64,000 nucleotides of DNA from Thermophilibacter provencensis (lineage in GTDB: Bacteria > Actinomycetota > Coriobacteriia > Coriobacteriales > Atopobiaceae), in contig NZ_JAUDEA010000010.1 of the NCBI RefSeq assembly GCF_030372065.1, forward strand, positions 1 to 64,000. Reading direction: 5' to 3'. Below the pieces are notes generated by a model. That model worked only from the letters and a program-made list of their open reading frames with translations, was not told the DNA's origin and did no database searches. Both the position numbers and the translations under genes were made by a program. Of the stretch, positions 25,347 through 34,048 are shown one piece after another. Positions within the stretch are counted from its first letter, which is position 1, and each line of letters opens with the position of its first letter.

Positions 25347-26549
25347 CTATGAAAGCATGAATCGGCTCAGGTCCTGACGGCGCGCGATGCCGAGCTTTTG
25401 CAGCGAGCTGGAGATGTAGCTCTTCACGGTGTTCACCGAGACGCCCATATGCTGTGCGATCTCCTGGTTGGTCCAGCCGCGCACGGCCAACATGGACGCG
25501 GCAAACTCCGTGGTGGTGAGGTCGTCCGCCACGGCGGCACCGGTTGCGGGGTTGTGGATGCGCCGCCAGCCCGCGGAGAAGCGATACGTGATCGCGATGA
25601 TGCGCTTGAAGTCCTCGGGCCAGGTGGGCTTGATCGCCGCCTCGAGCATGCCGCCCAAAAGGCCGTGATGCTCGCCAAAGGCCTCGATGAGGTCATCTGG
25701 GAGGGCGAGCTCCCACGCGGCGAGCAGGTGACGGCGGGCGTCATCCGTGCGGCGCAGGCTCATGAGATCCATCACGGCAATAAGGTGCAGGTAGATGCTG
25801 GGAATGGGATAGACCTCATCCTGCACCATAAGGGACGTCTCGGCAATGCCCAGACTCAGGGAGTAGTCACCCTTGAGGTAGACGGCGTGGGCACGAACAT
25901 AGCACGCAAAGGCACGCAGCCCCGGCGGAAGGAGCGGGAGCATCTCATGCGCGTCAGGCAGGTTATCAGGCGCAGGGAGGTGCAGGAGCACGCTTGCCGC
26001 TTGGGCGATGAACGCCTCGGCGACGCGGAGCTGCGGGTTCTCCTCGGAAGCGGCGGCAAGAACGCCGCGCGCTCCCTCGAGGGAACTTCTTGCCAGGTCA
26101 ATGCGGCCCAGGGGCAGGTTCGCATAGGCACAGATGAGGCAGGCGGAGAGGCGCGTGTCAAGGTCATCGCTTCCGAGATGTTGCTCGGCAAGCGCAAGCG
26201 CCTCCTCGGGATGGCCGCCAAAGTAGGCAAGCTCGGCACGCGCGATGTCTCGGCGCGGACCTTCCTCAAGGGACTCCACAAACTCGCGGCAGTGGCCAGG
26301 CGCAAAGGCGGTGTTCATGAGAGGCATAAGGTTGGCGTGGTCGCCCGAGATGCGGCGCGGGCGCAGTGCGGGATGCTGCGTCAGACAGGCACGACGCGGG
26401 TCAGACGGCTTGAGGGCAGAGACCGGAATTCGCCACGAACCGCCGAACTTCTCGGCACCACTAATGCGACTCTGGGCACACAGCTTCTGAACAAGACGCT
26501 CGGAGATGCCCCAGCGACGGGCCGCATCCCGTACGGTCATGAATTCCAA
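25347..26549 (-). CDS. LuxR-type regulator with an N-terminal excisionase-like HTH
   Basis: A 400-residue regulator with two DNA-binding parts. Residues 1-50 resemble a MerR/excisionase helix-turn-helix (TVRDAARRWGISERLVQKLC, then GSWRIPVSAL). The C-terminal 65 residues are a LuxR helix-turn-helix (GWTNQEIAQHMGVSVNTVKSYIS). The middle is helical and TPR-like. This architecture is common in Coriobacteriia. Start at TTG 26549, because the MEF prefix is typical of the family; the ATG at 26540 is the alternative. It is upstream of and in the same direction as the two secreted-protein genes, so it probably controls them. Confidence 0.85.
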   Translation of the reverse strand: MEFMTVRDAARRWGISERLVQKLCAQSRISGAEKFGGSWRIPVSALKPSDPRRACLTQHPALRPRRISGDHANLMPLMNTAFAPGHCREFVESLEEGPRRDIARAELAYFGGHPEEALALAEQHLGSDDLDTRLSACLICAYANLPLGRIDLARSSLEGARGVLAAASEENPQLRVAEAFIAQAASVLLHLPAPDNLPDAHEMLPLLPPGLRAFACYVRAHAVYLKGDYSLSLGIAETSLMVQDEVYPIPSIYLHLIAVMDLMSLRRTDDARRHLLAAWELALPDDLIEAFGEHHGLLGGMLEAAIKPTWPEDFKRIIAITYRFSAGWRRIHNPATGAAVADDLTTTEFAASMLAVRGWTNQEIAQHMGVSVNTVKSYISSSLQKLGIARRQDLSRFMLS

Positions 26550-26660
26550 ACTGCACCCCCGCCCTCCTCCTCAGCTCTCATAGCATAACCTCATGCAATG
26601 GGAAAGCGTTCGGGATTTCGAACACTTTATTTACGGGAGGGGGGCTTTGAGGACAACTTC

Positions 26661-26700
26661 CGGCAGGGGTGACAAAAGTGACAGGGTAGATTGTCATCAT
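26661..26700. repeat. Half copy of family-B palindrome
   Basis: The segment GGTGACAAAAGTGACAGGGT and its continuation AGATTGTCATCAT match one arm of the family-B palindromes with a few changes. No partner arm follows. It adjoins the truncated signal-peptide relic at 26680-26785 and overlaps its reading frame. Confidence 0.65.
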
Positions 26701-26785
26701 CCGTATCCTCTGCCAGAGCCGAAATGGTGCCCAGCGGCAGTGACGGGAGCGCGAGAAGCGCACTCTGCGCCGCGGCCGTAATGCG
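26680..26785 (-). pseudogene. Relic of a signal peptide like that of the giant secreted protein
   Basis: Minus-strand translation gives RITAAAQSALLALPSLPLG followed by TISALAEDTDDD, clearly similar to the signal peptide of the giant protein (RKRIVSAALSATLALSSLPF, then ALAA). A stop codon directly precedes it, there is no start codon, and the frame runs into the half family-B repeat. It is a decayed duplicate. I see no other gene between 26550 and 27447. Confidence 0.6.
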
Positions 26786-26825
26786 TCAAGGCGTGTGCAT
26801 GGGGTCGCGCTCGCATGAGAAAGCG

Positions 26826-27030
26826 GATGCCGCTTACGCCTTCGCCGTCAATCGTAGCGTTCTGAAGGGTCAGTGTGTTGGTCTGTGCATCGTAGCTGGC
26901 AGCTCCCTCGCCTCAGGCCACAGAAGACGTGACAAGCGGGTCCGTGCCAAGGACGCTCAGCGTGACTGCGCCCTCAGCAGGCACCGGTGCGGGCGAGAGC
27001 AGCGTCACGCAAATACGGACGCAGCGAGTT
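26826..27030 (-). pseudogene. Relic of the N-terminus of a paralogue of the 709-residue protein
   Basis: Minus-strand translation gives VTLSVLGTDPLV, a stop, then GEGAASYDAQTNTLTLQN and ATIDGEGVSGI. The intact neighbour has VTELRILGTDMLS and GEGAASYDATTNTLTLDN at the matching positions. A TGA replaces the Cys codon before GEGAAS. With the signal-peptide relic at 26680-26785, this repeats the gene order of the intact two-gene locus. Confidence 0.7.
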
Positions 27031-27159
27031 TATTGCCCCTTCTTCTCATATGCGCTATCTCCTTACGCGGCGGTTCAGTTACAGAAGTCATTAATTGGTA
27101 GGAGAGGTGGGAGGAATGGGAGGTTTTGAGGCGCATCCTTCTTACCATCACTCCATTGG

Positions 27160-27247
27160 AAACCTAGCAGGTAGTGGTTGTTTGACAAATTTGTGCGTAA
27201 TTTGATTTATTCATTACTTTGTCAAACTTCCACTACCTGCTAGGTTT
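27160..27247. repeat. Long hairpin, family C
   Basis: Arms 27160-27189 and 27218-27247 (30 nt) pair at 27 or more positions (AAACCTAGCAGGTAGTGG and TTTGACAAA with complements) around an AT-rich 28-nt loop. The sequence is unrelated to families A and B. Confidence 0.8.
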
Positions 27248-27303
27248 GGAGCTGAAGGCGTGACGCATGGGCTCGCGCCGCAAGCGGCCGCCTACGTAGC
27301 CCC

Positions 27304-27404
27304 CCGGAAATTAACGCGGTTTGGGTTCCTGAAAATGGTCATCTTATCAACAAAAGCCCAGTTGATGCTATTTCTTCAGGAACCCAAACCGCGTTAATTT
27401 CCGG
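27304..27404. repeat. Perfect 30-bp hairpin, family D
   Basis: Arms 27304-27333 and 27375-27404 are exact reverse complements (CCGGAAATTAACGCGG... and complement) around a 41-nt loop. It lies downstream of the methyltransferase gene and 57 bp after the family-C hairpin. Confidence 0.85.
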
Positions 27405-27447
27405 AGCAAGGGTAAAAGAAGCTGGCCCAACGCTACATTCTCGCCAC

Positions 27448-28032
27448 TCAAGGCTGGAATCGGCGGATGGTGAAGTGCTGCGGGCAGTCTCCCTCCTCGC
27501 CCGGCAGCTCAAGGAAGCCCTCTCGTAGCGTGACCCAGCGCGTGCGCCCAGCGTAGGCAACCCACTCGCCGTTGTCGGACATGTGCACGAGCGTCGTGGG
27601 CCCCGTGGCCTCGCGCTCCAATTTGTCGAGAAAAGCCACGAGCACCGGTGTGTCAAAGGGGTTGAAGAGGTAGATGTGCGTGTATCCGGTAAGCGGCAGG
27701 TCGAGCACGCTGCCTGAGATCACGTTCGCTTGCTTGTAGCGCATGGACCACGCGACCGCCTCCGCAGCGAGGTCGGCGTCCAGCTCAACGCCCGTGACGA
27801 ATCCCGGCAGGCCCGAGCCCACAAAGTACGCGAGCACACGACCAGCCCCACAGCCCACGTCAAGCAGGTGCGATCCCGCGTCAAAATCCAGCCCGCCGAG
27901 AAGGTCCTCGAGCACGGAATACGGCGTCGCCGTTGGGTCGTGCGCGCCCTTTGCGGCGTGACGGGTCTTCTCGGCTCGCCCGAGCGGACGACCAGCAATG
28001 GCAAGGTCCCGAAGGGCATCAACGTCAAGCAT
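27448..28032 (-). CDS. Class I SAM-dependent methyltransferase
   Basis: A 194-residue Rossmann-fold methyltransferase. The cofactor motif LLDVGCGAGRVLAYF lies near residue 55, with an acidic residue in GVELDAD near 80 and LFNPFDTP where the family has the substrate-side motif. The ATG at 28032 is chosen over an upstream in-frame start because AAGGAG precedes it. The substrate is not evident. It is not visibly linked in function to the GMP synthase-like gene upstream. Confidence 0.82.
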   Translation of the reverse strand: MLDVDALRDLAIAGRPLGRAEKTRHAAKGAHDPTATPYSVLEDLLGGLDFDAGSHLLDVGCGAGRVLAYFVGSGLPGFVTGVELDADLAAEAVAWSMRYKQANVISGSVLDLPLTGYTHIYLFNPFDTPVLVAFLDKLEREATGPTTLVHMSDNGEWVAYAGRTRWVTLREGFLELPGEEGDCPQHFTIRRFQP

Positions 28033-28094
28033 AGTGTTCGAGCTCCTTAACTGGACGGCTTTTCGCTGGAGCACAGATCAAAGAGGAACGCGAG

Positions 28095-28127
28095 AAAAGC
28101 GGAGCCGCAGGATCCCCGCGACTCCGC
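28095..28127 (-). terminator. Rho-independent terminator of the GMP synthase-like gene
   Basis: On the minus strand GCGGAGTCGCG and its near complement form a stem after the stop codon at 28157, followed by TTTTC. Near-identical GGAGCCGC arms occur in the guaA terminator at 35008-35042. Confidence 0.7.
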
Positions 28128-28156
28128 TCCAGCTCACAAGTAATTGATTAAATTTT

Positions 28157-29143
28157 TTATTCCCACTCGATCGTTCCGACGGGCTTTGGAGTGAGGTCGT
28201 ACGTCACGCGGCAGATGCCCGGCACCTCGGCGAGGATGCGGTCGGTGATCTTCTTGAGCAGCGCCCAGTCGAGCTCGGGCACCGTGGCGGTCATGGCGTC
28301 GACGGTGTTGACGGCGCGGATGATGGCAGGCCAGTCGTAGGCGCGCTTGCCGTCGCGAACGCCGGTGGCGCGCATGTCGGGCACCACGACGAAGTACTGC
28401 CAGACCTTGCCGGCAAGGCCCGCCTCGGCAAACTCCTCGCGCAGGATGGCGTCGGCCTCGCGCAGCGCCTCCAGGCGGTCGCGGGTGATGGCGCCGAGGC
28501 AGCGCACGCCCAGGCCCGGGCCCGGGAACGGCTGCCGCTCGACCATGCCCTCGGGCAGCCCGAGCGCGCGGCCCACCACGCGAACCTCGTCCTTGAAGAG
28601 CAGGCGCACGGGCTCCACGAGCTCAAACTGCAGGTCGTCGGGCAGGCCGCCCACGTTGTGGTGTGCCTTCACGCCGTCGGACTCAACGATGTCCGGGTAG
28701 ATGGTGCCCTGAGCCAGGAAGTCCACGTCGTCGGCCACCTTACGGGCCTCCTCCTCAAAGACGCGGATGAACTCGGCGCCGATGATCTTGCGCTTGCGCT
28801 CGGGCTCGGCCACGCCGGCAAGCAGGTCGAGGAAGCGGTCGGTGGCGTCAACGTAGACGAGGTTGGCGTCCATCTGGTTCTTGAAAACGTCAACGACCTG
28901 CTCGGACTCGCCCTTGCGCATGAGGCCGTGGTTCACGTGCACGCAGATGAGCTGCTTGCCGATGGCCTTGATGAGAAGCGCGGCAACCACAGAGGAGTCA
29001 ACGCCGCCGGAAAGGGCAAGAAGGACCTTCTTGTCGCCAACCTGCGCGCGGACAGCATCAACCTGCTCGTCGATGAAGGCCTGCGCGAGCTCGGGGGTGG
29101 TGATGCGCTCCATGTTGTCTGGGCGCTTGTTGGGAAGGTCCAT
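28157..29143 (-). CDS. GMP synthase ATP-pyrophosphatase subunit, without glutaminase domain
   Basis: A 328-residue protein covering only the C-terminal two domains of GMP synthase. The PP-loop ALSGGVDSS lies near residues 43-51, the XMP-binding/dimerisation part includes RQPFPGPGLGVRCLG near 210, and it ends in TPKPVGTIEWE, as full-length GuaA does. The class I glutamine amidotransferase domain is absent. Such stand-alone subunits pair with a separate glutaminase in archaea; none is next to it here. A complete guaA lies 6 kb away. It might use free ammonia, borrow another glutaminase, or have a different substrate. The ATG at 29143 has AAGGAG upstream. Confidence 0.88.
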   Translation of the reverse strand: MDLPNKRPDNMERITTPELAQAFIDEQVDAVRAQVGDKKVLLALSGGVDSSVVAALLIKAIGKQLICVHVNHGLMRKGESEQVVDVFKNQMDANLVYVDATDRFLDLLAGVAEPERKRKIIGAEFIRVFEEEARKVADDVDFLAQGTIYPDIVESDGVKAHHNVGGLPDDLQFELVEPVRLLFKDEVRVVGRALGLPEGMVERQPFPGPGLGVRCLGAITRDRLEALREADAILREEFAEAGLAGKVWQYFVVVPDMRATGVRDGKRAYDWPAIIRAVNTVDAMTATVPELDWALLKKITDRILAEVPGICRVTYDLTPKPVGTIEWE

Positions 29144-29183
29144 GCCAGCTCCTTTGTTCGGGGACTTTCAGCCACCCACAATT

Positions 29184-29906
29184 CTACCGTGTGCGCGGCG
29201 GCACAACGATGACGTCGTAGCGAACGGCCTTGCCGGAAAGCTGGTGGCTCGGCCTCGCGCCCGCGAGCAGCGGGCCCTTGGGCGGTCGCTTGATCACCAC
29301 CTTGCGCGGGCGCGCGGCCAGCGCCGCCCCCAGAAGCTCCGCCTCGTCATCGCACGGCCGCTCCAGGCGATGTAGCAGCTGAAACTTCTTCTTCACCGCC
29401 GCGCTCTTGGTGCGCTCGGGAAACATGGGGTCGAGAAAGACCACGTCGGGCGCGGGCCCGCTCGCGGCCAGCCCACGCAGGCCGGCGATGGAATCGCCCT
29501 GCACAAGCTCCATGCGCGCCACGATCGGCGCCAGCTCCGGCACGGCCGTCGCCCGCCCGAGCGCATCTTGCAGCAGCGCCGCAATCACCGGGTCCTTCTC
29601 GTACATGACTACCGAGAATCCCGCGGCCGCCAGGAGCAGCGAGTCCTCCCCCAGCCCGGCCGTTGCGTCAACCGCCACCGGCGCCTCCACGCCGCGCACC
29701 CGCGCCGCGCGCACGAGCAGCTCGCGGCCCAGACGGTCCGGGCGCAGGCGAGGCAAGAGCCGCGTGAAGTCCGCGCGCAGCACCATGCCGTCCCCCACAA
29801 GGGCGAGGCCCTCGTCGTCGCGCCGCAGCTCGACGCCGCCGTCTTGAGTCGCTTCCGTCAAAGTCACCACCCCCTCTCGCACGGCGTCGCCACTTTGTTC
29901 TAGCAT
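29184..29906 (-). CDS. RsmJ-like class I SAM-dependent rRNA methyltransferase
   Basis: A 240-residue protein resembling 16S rRNA (guanine-1516-N2)-methyltransferase RsmJ. Signatures: VDATAGLGEDSLLLAAAGF near residue 80, YEKDPVIAALLQDAL near 103 and FLDPMFPERTKSAAVKKKF near 155. The ATG at 29906 has only a weak ribosome site, and translation may start elsewhere nearby. It is divergent from the YoaK-like gene, 36 bp apart. Confidence 0.8.
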   Translation of the reverse strand: MLEQSGDAVREGVVTLTEATQDGGVELRRDDEGLALVGDGMVLRADFTRLLPRLRPDRLGRELLVRAARVRGVEAPVAVDATAGLGEDSLLLAAAGFSVVMYEKDPVIAALLQDALGRATAVPELAPIVARMELVQGDSIAGLRGLAASGPAPDVVFLDPMFPERTKSAAVKKKFQLLHRLERPCDDEAELLGAALAARPRKVVIKRPPKGPLLAGARPSHQLSGKAVRYDVIVVPPRTR

Positions 29907-29942
29907 GACACGCAACCCACGGCGAGTCGAGCAGGAGGACGC

Positions 29943-30620
29943 ATGGAACAGGTACAGACGGCGAGAAAGACCAAGGTCCCCGTTCGGCTGGGCCTCACCG
30001 TGATCTGCGCGGGCGGCTTTATGGACGCGTACTCGTACCTGCTGCACGGCAAGGTCTTTGCCACGGGGCAGACGGGCAACATCGTGCTCCTGTGCATGAA
30101 CCTTGCCGAGGGAGCGTGGCTGGGCGTCCTGCACTACCTCGCCTCGATCCTTGCCTTTGTCCTGGGCATCATGCTCTCGCGCCACGTGCTCGTGCGCGTT
30201 CACGGGCACGCCACGCACCGCATGCAGCGCTGGGTGGCCGTCTTTGAGGCGGTGGCGTTTGCGGGCATTGCGCTGATTCCGTTGAGCGCGCCCGACCTCC
30301 TGGTGAACAGCGCCATCTCGTTTTGCGCTGCCGTCTCCTACGAGAACTTCCGCCAGTTTGGCACCAAGTCCGCCTACGCGAGCGTCTTTTGCACCGGCAA
30401 CCTGCGCTCCTTTGGAGAGACCCTCTACGACGGCATCTTCGAGAAGGACCGTCACGAGCTGCATCGCTCCGCCCGCTACGCGGCGTTGGTCATCTCGTTT
30501 TGCGTGGGCGCCGTGGCGTGCAAGTTCCTCATCGGCCTCGTGGGTCAGTACGCCTGCCTGGCGATAAGCGCGCTGTTCCTGCTCTCGCTGCTCTTCATCT
30601 CAGACCCGCAGGCCTCCTAA
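29943..30620 (+). CDS. YoaK/DUF1275 family membrane protein
   Basis: A 225-residue membrane protein with about six hydrophobic segments. The N-terminal GGFMDAYSYLLHGKVFATGQTGN and later ENFRQFGTKSAYASVFCTGN match the DUF1275 family, whose members have unknown transport-like roles. The ATG at 29943 has GGAGGA upstream. It converges on the nuclease gene. Confidence 0.88.
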   Translation: MEQVQTARKTKVPVRLGLTVICAGGFMDAYSYLLHGKVFATGQTGNIVLLCMNLAEGAWLGVLHYLASILAFVLGIMLSRHVLVRVHGHATHRMQRWVAVFEAVAFAGIALIPLSAPDLLVNSAISFCAAVSYENFRQFGTKSAYASVFCTGNLRSFGETLYDGIFEKDRHELHRSARYAALVISFCVGAVACKFLIGLVGQYACLAISALFLLSLLFISDPQAS

Positions 30621-30647
30621 CCTGGCACTTGACACTAGCGTCAGGCA

Positions 30648-31718
30648 TCACGGGTCGCAGCGCTTGCAGGGGTCGTAGCCCTGCGCGATGACCTCGTCGC
30701 GCGTGCCCGTGAACTCCAGCTTGTTTTTCTCGCTCATCTGGTCGACGGACGAGCACTCGGGATAGTGGAACTTCCTTGTGTTGAGGTTGAGGATGTAGGT
30801 GGTCCCCGGAGAGGCCTCGGGCGGCACGACAACGGGCGCCTCCGGAGCGGCCGGCTCCTCCGAGGTCTCCTGCTCGGCCGACGGAGCCTCCTCTATGCGC
30901 TCGCTCTCCCCCGTTGCGTAGTCGATCTCTATCCCCGGCTGCACGTTGTAGCAGAAGACGTTGAACTTAACGCCCGCGCCGTTGTCCTCCATGGAGAGCG
31001 CCTCAAGGTGCACGCCGCGCGCCACCAGGTCGTTGCCAACGAACACGGGCGTGGCGCGGTACAGCACGTGGTTTCCCGTGCGCTCAACGTAGTCCGCCAC
31101 CTCGTTCTCAAAGGACAGCATGCCCTCCACGTTGAGGTAGCGCGTCCCGGTTATGAGGTTGAGCTCGTTGGCGTTCTCGCCCGTGAGCTGGTAGCCAATG
31201 AGATGGCAGCGATTGTAGAGGTAGCGGCCGTCAATGAGGTCGTCGTAGCGGACGGTGTGCCAGCCCGAGGGCTTGATCATGCCAATGGAGCCGCGCTCCT
31301 CGGTGGGCATGGTCTCTGGGCCAACAAGGGCAATGGCGGTGCCGCAGCGCCCCAGCGAGTCGAGCGCCGAGTACGACTCCAGGGCCTCGGGGGCGTCTGC
31401 CGCGCTGAGCTCCGGGGCGTCGTCGGCGAGAATCACGTAGGGGCTGCCGGAGTACACGGGGACCTGGGAGGGATCGAAGGGCTCCGGGGCGGGGACGGGG
31501 TCTGCGGCGGGCTCGGGCTCTGGCGCAGGCTCTGCCGCCGGCTCTGGCGCAGGCTCCTCCTCCGGTTCCGACTCCTCCTCCGGCTCAGCGCTCTGGACGA
31601 CGCTCGGGGCGTCCCCCGTCGGCGAGGCCGCCTCCCGCGGCTCCGAAGCGCAGCCAACCACGAGCGCCACCGACAGGAGCAGCGCAGCAAGGAGTGCTCT
31701 CACGCGAGAAGTCCGCAT
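30648..31718 (-). CDS. Lipoprotein DNA/RNA non-specific endonuclease
   Basis: A 356-residue surface nuclease. A lipoprotein signal ends in VVGC (Cys23), and a Pro/Glu-rich linker covers about residues 27-85. The nuclease domain spans about 90-260 with RCHLIGYQLTGENANELN, holding the presumed catalytic His and metal-ligand Asn of the EndA-type beta-beta-alpha nucleases. After a second linker, a small Cys-rich C-terminal segment (FHYPECSSV, then YDPCKRC) resembles a metal-binding tail. The ATG at 31718 is favoured by AAAGG upstream; an ATG at 31733 lies in the half family-B repeat. It may act in nutrient or DNA scavenging. Confidence 0.85.
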   Translation of the reverse strand: MRTSRVRALLAALLLSVALVVGCASEPREAASPTGDAPSVVQSAEPEEESEPEEEPAPEPAAEPAPEPEPAADPVPAPEPFDPSQVPVYSGSPYVILADDAPELSAADAPEALESYSALDSLGRCGTAIALVGPETMPTEERGSIGMIKPSGWHTVRYDDLIDGRYLYNRCHLIGYQLTGENANELNLITGTRYLNVEGMLSFENEVADYVERTGNHVLYRATPVFVGNDLVARGVHLEALSMEDNGAGVKFNVFCYNVQPGIEIDYATGESERIEEAPSAEQETSEEPAAPEAPVVVPPEASPGTTYILNLNTRKFHYPECSSVDQMSEKNKLEFTGTRDEVIAQGYDPCKRCDP

Positions 31719-31730
31719 TTCTCGGCCTTT

Positions 31731-31776
31731 CATGATGACAATTTACCCTGACACCATTGTCATCACCATTGTCAAC
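31731..31776. repeat. Diverged half copy of family-B repeat
   Basis: GATGACAATTTACCCTGACA followed by CCATTGTCATCACC matches the right arm of the family-B palindromes with several changes. It fills the gap between tex and the nuclease gene and contains an in-frame upstream ATG for the nuclease. Confidence 0.55.
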
Positions 31777-31782
31777 AAGCGG

Positions 31783-33939
31783 CTAGCTGTCTTCCACCAT
31801 GGTGAGGGAAATCTTTCCGCGGTCTCGGTCAACGCGCTCAACCCAGACCTTTACCGTGTCGCCGGCAGCCACCACGTCGCTCGGATGCTTGACAAAGCGC
31901 TTGGCCATCTTTGAGATGTGCACGAGGCCGTCCTGGTGCACGCCAATGTCCACGAAGGCGCCGAAGTCCACCACGTTGCGCACGGTGCCCGTGAGCTCCA
32001 TGCCGGGCTGGAGGTCGTCGATCGAGAGGGCCGCACGGCTGAAGACGGGCTCCGGGGCGTCGTCGCGCGGGTCGCGCCCGGGCTTCTTGAGCTCGGCGAT
32101 GATGTCGAAGAGCGTGAGGTAGCCGCAGTCCAGCTCGCCCGCGAGCGAGGCCACGCTGCCCAGGCGCTTCTCGATGTCGGGCACGCCGCCGCGCGTGAGC
32201 TCGTCTGCACCCACGCCCGCGCGCTCGAGCAGCGCCGTGGCCACCGCGTAGCTCTCGGGGTGCACGGCCGTGGCGTCGAGCGGGTTTGCGCCACCCGCAA
32301 TGCGGAGGAACCCCGCGCACTGCTCAAAGGCCTTGGGCCCGAGCTTGGGGACGTCCATGAGCTGCCGGCGGTCGGTGAAGGCGCCATGCTCTTCTCGGTA
32401 CGCCACGATATTGCGCGCCACGGCGGACGTGATGCCAGAGACGTAGCCCAGAAGGCTCGCACTTGCGGTGTTTGCGTCCACGCCCACGCGGTTGACCACG
32501 TCCTCCACCACGTAGCCCAGGGTGCGCGCGAGCTCCGTCTGGTCAAGGTCATGCTGGTACTGCCCAACGCCGATGGACTGGGGCGGAATCTTCACCAGCT
32601 CGGCAAGCGGGTCCTGCAGGCGGCGGCCCAGGCTCATGGCGCCGCGCGTGGTGACGTCGAGGTCCGGGTACTCCTGGCTCGCGAGCTCGGAGGCCGAGTA
32701 GACCGAGGCGCCCGCCTCGTTGACGATGGTGTAGCGCAGGTCCGGCGCGGACTCGGCGATGAACTCGGAGACCACCTCCTCGGTCTCGCGGCTGGCCGTG
32801 CCGTTGCCGATGACGATGGTGTTGATGTTATAGCGGCTCACCAGGCGCGCGAGCTCGCCCTTGGTGCCTGCGACGTCGCGTCGCGGCACCGTGGGATAGA
32901 CCACGCCGTGGTCGAGCAGCTTGCCCGTCTCGTCCAGCACGGCCACCTTGCAGCCGGTGCGATAGCCCGGGTCGAGCGAGATGATGCGCGCGCCGCGCAC
33001 CGGGCGGGCCGAGAGCAAGCTCTCAACGTTCTTGGCAAAGACCTTGATGGCGTCCGTCTGGGCGCGCACGGTGAGCTTGGCGCGGACCTCGCGCTCGAGC
33101 GAGGGCGCCATCAGGCGCTTGTAGCCGTCCGCGATGGCGGCGTCAAAGACGGGCGCAAAGACGCCCTGGCGGCGGGGCCAGCGCGCGGCGAGACGAGCCA
33201 CGGCGGCCGCCTCGTCCACGCGGACGCGCACGCGGAGCTTCTCCTCGCGCTCGCCGCGGTCGATGGCCAGCACGCGGTGGTTGGGGATCTTGGAGGCGGG
33301 CTCGGAGAAGTCGTAGTAGGGCTCATAGGGGGTCTTCTCGTTGGCGTTTGTCGCCACGGAGACGATGTCCGCCGTTGCCTCCGTGAAGGCGCGCAGGTCG
33401 GCCACGTTCTCGGGATCCTCCGCCACAACCTCGGCCACGATGTCCGCCGCACCGGCGAGGACCTTCTCGGCCGTGTCAAAACCGGCATCAGCCGCCTCCG
33501 GCGTCACAAAGCGCGCCGCCTCGTCAAGCGCGGAGCCCTTGGCGGCCACCTGCATGAAGATCATGTTGGCAAGCGGCTCCAGGCCGGCCTCGCGCGCCTT
33601 CTGGGCGCGGGTCATGCGCTTCTTGCGGTAGGGCTTGTAGAGGTCCTCCACGCGCTGGAGCTGCGTGGCGGCGCGGATCTCTGCCTCGAGCTCGGGCGTG
33701 AGCTTGCCCTGGGCGTTGATGAGGAGAAGGACGTCCTCCTTGCGCTGCTCGAGGTTGCGCAGGTAGGAGAGGCGCTCGTCGAGGGCGCGCAGGGCAACGT
33801 CGTCCATGCCGCCCGTGGCCTCCTTGCGGTAGCGCGCGATGAAGGGGATGGTGTTGCCCTCGTCGATGAGCTTGACGGCGGCGTCGACGGCCTCCGGCTT
33901 GAGGTTGAGCTCTTCTGCGAGCGTGGCGATAAGATCCAT
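31783..33939 (-). CDS. tex: Tex-family S1 RNA-binding protein
   Basis: A 718-residue nucleic-acid-binding protein of the Tex/YqgF-domain type, implicated in transcription or RNA turnover. Order: Tex N-terminal helical domain (EGNTIPFIARYRKEATGGMDD near residue 28), YqgF-like RNase H fold (SLDPGYRTGCKVAVLDETGK near 320), helix-hairpin-helix repeats (ITSAVARNIVAYREEHGAF near 505), and a C-terminal S1 domain (GMELTGTVRNVVDFGAFVDIG near 640). The ATG at 33939 starts the family sequence; 45 open codons upstream are not part of it. Confidence 0.95.
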   Translation of the reverse strand: MDLIATLAEELNLKPEAVDAAVKLIDEGNTIPFIARYRKEATGGMDDVALRALDERLSYLRNLEQRKEDVLLLINAQGKLTPELEAEIRAATQLQRVEDLYKPYRKKRMTRAQKAREAGLEPLANMIFMQVAAKGSALDEAARFVTPEAADAGFDTAEKVLAGAADIVAEVVAEDPENVADLRAFTEATADIVSVATNANEKTPYEPYYDFSEPASKIPNHRVLAIDRGEREEKLRVRVRVDEAAAVARLAARWPRRQGVFAPVFDAAIADGYKRLMAPSLEREVRAKLTVRAQTDAIKVFAKNVESLLSARPVRGARIISLDPGYRTGCKVAVLDETGKLLDHGVVYPTVPRRDVAGTKGELARLVSRYNINTIVIGNGTASRETEEVVSEFIAESAPDLRYTIVNEAGASVYSASELASQEYPDLDVTTRGAMSLGRRLQDPLAELVKIPPQSIGVGQYQHDLDQTELARTLGYVVEDVVNRVGVDANTASASLLGYVSGITSAVARNIVAYREEHGAFTDRRQLMDVPKLGPKAFEQCAGFLRIAGGANPLDATAVHPESYAVATALLERAGVGADELTRGGVPDIEKRLGSVASLAGELDCGYLTLFDIIAELKKPGRDPRDDAPEPVFSRAALSIDDLQPGMELTGTVRNVVDFGAFVDIGVHQDGLVHISKMAKRFVKHPSDVVAAGDTVKVWVERVDRDRGKISLTMVEDS

Positions 33940-34048
33940 GTGGTTGCAGCTCCCATTGTTGCGTGCGTGCAAGAGCCACCTAGCATACCCGCGCGCCGCC
34001 GGGCGCGCAACGCGGCGCGGCGGGCGCCGTAGCCCCTCCCGACTGTCT

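Noticed and set aside
26550-27447. Intact gene in this 900-bp gap
   Set aside because: Only relic fragments with stops, a half repeat and two hairpins are visible.
31918-34032. A 704-codon open frame on the plus strand
   Set aside because: It is antisense to tex, whose S1 and Tex domains are clear, and has no family signature.
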